From the NCBI RefSeq assembly GCF_964340395.1, contig NC_135571.1, forward strand, positions 11,341,440-11,378,939: a stretch of 37,500 nt of DNA. Reading direction: 5' to 3'. The notes under the pieces were generated by a model. It searched no databases. It worked only from the letters and a program-made list of their open reading frames with translations, and had not been told where the DNA came from. Source of the DNA: Glandiceps talaboti. Taxonomy: Eukaryota; Hemichordata; Enteropneusta; Spengelidae. Positions within the stretch are counted from its first letter, which is position 1, and each line of letters begins with the position of its first letter. This document shows positions 36,540 to 37,500 of this stretch, one piece after another. Position numbers and translations under genes: made by a program.

Positions 36540-36755
36540 TTCGTTATGCACTAGTATGTGTATTCCAAAACCCAACTAACTATCACAGCAAGACGGAACG
36601 TAAAGTGAGTATTTCGGCGGCGCCTTGCTGGTTCTTTTACTTTCGTCGCTTCTCCCGGACGAATCTTGTTCTTCTCCTCTGGTTCTTCTTCTTCACTGTG
36701 TTCTTGAAACTGTTCGGGAAGGAGACGTGTTCGTTCTCTTGCCCGGCGCCTTTGT
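36540..36755 (-). other. Predicted 5' UTR of the peptide gene
   Basis: The interval between the predicted start site and the ATG at 36539 contains no ATG on the minus strand, where several would be expected by chance. It is also clearly richer in G+C and CpG than the surrounding DNA (GGCGGCGCC and GCCCGGCGCC blocks) and has a purine-rich GAA/AGA stretch. The predicted start is near 36755, an A in a TCACA context 32 nt from the first T of the TATA box. The exact start site is inferred. Confidence 0.55.
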
Positions 36756-36779
36756 GACTACGGTTAGCACAGATTTCTA

Positions 36780-36787
36780 CTTATATA
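36780..36787 (-). promoter_or_regulatory. TATA box (TATATAAG)
   Basis: The minus strand reads TATATAAG, a consensus TATA element, about 240 nt upstream of the signal-peptide ATG and at the correct distance from an initiator-like TCACA at 36753-36757. It sits at the edge of the GC-rich leader. Such a motif is common by chance in AT-rich DNA. Its position relative to the ATG-free leader is what makes it convincing. Confidence 0.6.
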
Positions 36788-36814
36788 GAAAGTCACTATT
36801 CAAGTTGCTTTCAG

Positions 36815-36819
36815 CCAAT
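36815..36819 (-). promoter_or_regulatory. Inverted CCAAT box
   Basis: CCAAT on the plus strand (ATTGG on the minus strand), about 28 nt upstream of the TATA box of the minus-strand gene, the usual region for NF-Y binding. It is a short motif supported only by position. Confidence 0.4.
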
Positions 36820-36858
36820 CATCGCGAAGCTTTGAAATGAATATTTGCAACATTTAGA

Positions 36859-36880
36859 ACGTCATCATTACCTTGGTAAC
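36859..36880 (-). promoter_or_regulatory. CRE half-site and near-consensus RFX X-box in the promoter
   Basis: The minus strand carries TGACGT (36859-36864), a cAMP-response half-site, and directly next to it the palindrome-like GTTACCAAGGTAAT (36867-36880). The latter differs at one position from the RFX X-box pattern GTNRCC-N2-RGYAAC. Both elements are known in neuroendocrine gene promoters of animals. Here they lie 70 to 100 nt upstream of the TATA box. Function is inferred from motif and position only. Confidence 0.3.
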
Positions 36881-37365
36881 TACGTGGCATAGACAGTTGT
36901 CACAGTGCCCTATCAAAGGGTCTGAGAGTAAAGATGCGTGAAAACTCCCGTAAAGATGTCCAAATTTGGCGTCCCTTGCGTAATGAGAAAATGAATGCCC
37001 CCGTCCCTTCGAATGAAATAGAACGTCCCTTAGTCAATCAAAGCTGTGGAGCCAAACGTAGAACTTACGCAGATCCGTCATTACTTTAATAGGTTATACA
37101 GTTCAAATCCTTATCAGGTGCTATGGGAAACAAGGATGAATTTAACCTCCAACATATTAAACACCTCGATAGTATCAATTAATGATATTGGATAAATTAA
37201 CGTCACTCTGGACAGTTAGTTATAGACGCCAAAACTGGTAGTTACATGAGTACAATTTCTTGCTAGTTACACGTGTAGCAAGACAGGCGATAGTGATTAA
37301 TTCTGTTATGAATGTTATGTTATAGGGTGTTCTATGCTTTCTCTATATTTTACTGTATTTTACTT
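36881..37365. other. Upstream flank of the peptide gene
   Basis: No coding frame. It may hold distal promoter elements, but none is distinct enough to call. Confidence 0.4.
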
Positions 37366-37367
37366 TC

Positions 37368-37416
<49 letters not shown>

Positions 37417-37441
37417 GTCTGTCTCTCATCTCTCTCGCTCT

Positions 37442-37500
<59 letters not shown>
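37366..37500. repeat. (TCTG)n-(TC)n microsatellite running off the window
   Basis: TCTG units change to TC with scattered TCGC. The TC run continues to the last base, so the true end lies outside. Confidence 0.97.

Noticed and set aside
36625-36840. Plus-strand 71-codon frame with a hydrophobic start
   Set aside because: Begins with TTG, has no Met, and lies antisense to the leader and promoter of the peptide gene. Its Leu/Ser-rich look comes from the purine-rich leader.

Overview
This is metazoan nuclear DNA: AT-rich, very sparse in coding sequence, full of tetranucleotide and dinucleotide microsatellites, with GT-AG splice signals, a decayed non-LTR retrotransposon and a multi-copy peptide precursor using dibasic (KR/KK) processing sites. 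I cannot name the species. A marine invertebrate is the best guess from the precursor style, the large intron and the repeat load.

The centrepiece is one gene on the minus strand that I reconstruct across about two thirds of the window. A TATA box (36780-36787) with an inverted CCAAT box behind it lies upstream of a roughly 215-nt leader that contains no ATG. The first ATG opens a 26-codon exon (36462-36539) encoding a textbook signal peptide (cleavage predicted after A-V-A) and ending in CAG|GTAAGA in phase 0. After an intron of about 24.1 kb, a strong acceptor (12381-12382) opens a 714-nt terminal exon (11667-12380). This encodes 13 tandem copies of WK[A/G]GLF-type hexapeptides, each preceded by Lys-Arg, usually followed by Lys-Lys, and separated by Asp/Glu/Asn-rich spacers. 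Polyadenylation signals follow at 11583-11610. The peptides lack an amidation Gly and match no neuropeptide family I recognise. Synonymous codons differ widely among copies while the peptide is kept, which points to selection on the peptide. The two exons join in frame to give about 263 residues. A candidate 147-nt phase 0/0 cassette exon lies between them (29105-29251).

Other protein-related signals are: a frameshifted 3' fragment of a LINE reverse transcriptase (9882-10146, plus); a possible terminal exon of an unrelated gene nested on the plus strand inside the large intron (22659-22866); and a weak, unidentified ORF pair at 3353-3894 (plus) that may be a decayed mobile element.

Layout: 1-11.5 kb is intergenic or flanking, with a ~53-bp minisatellite (1.3-1.9 kb), the 3.3-4.6 kb possible element, two microsatellites, a G17 tract and the LINE remnant. 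11.6-12.4 kb is the peptide exon. 12.4-36.5 kb is the intron, with about 14 long simple-repeat arrays, two long TA tracts and several short duplications. 36.5-36.9 kb holds exon 1 and the promoter. 36.9-37.5 kb is upstream flank ending in a TCTG/TC array. No tRNA, rRNA, CRISPR or prokaryotic operon features were seen. The long YIHT-, CMYV-, RQTD- or CLSV-type reading frames are translations of microsatellites, not genes.
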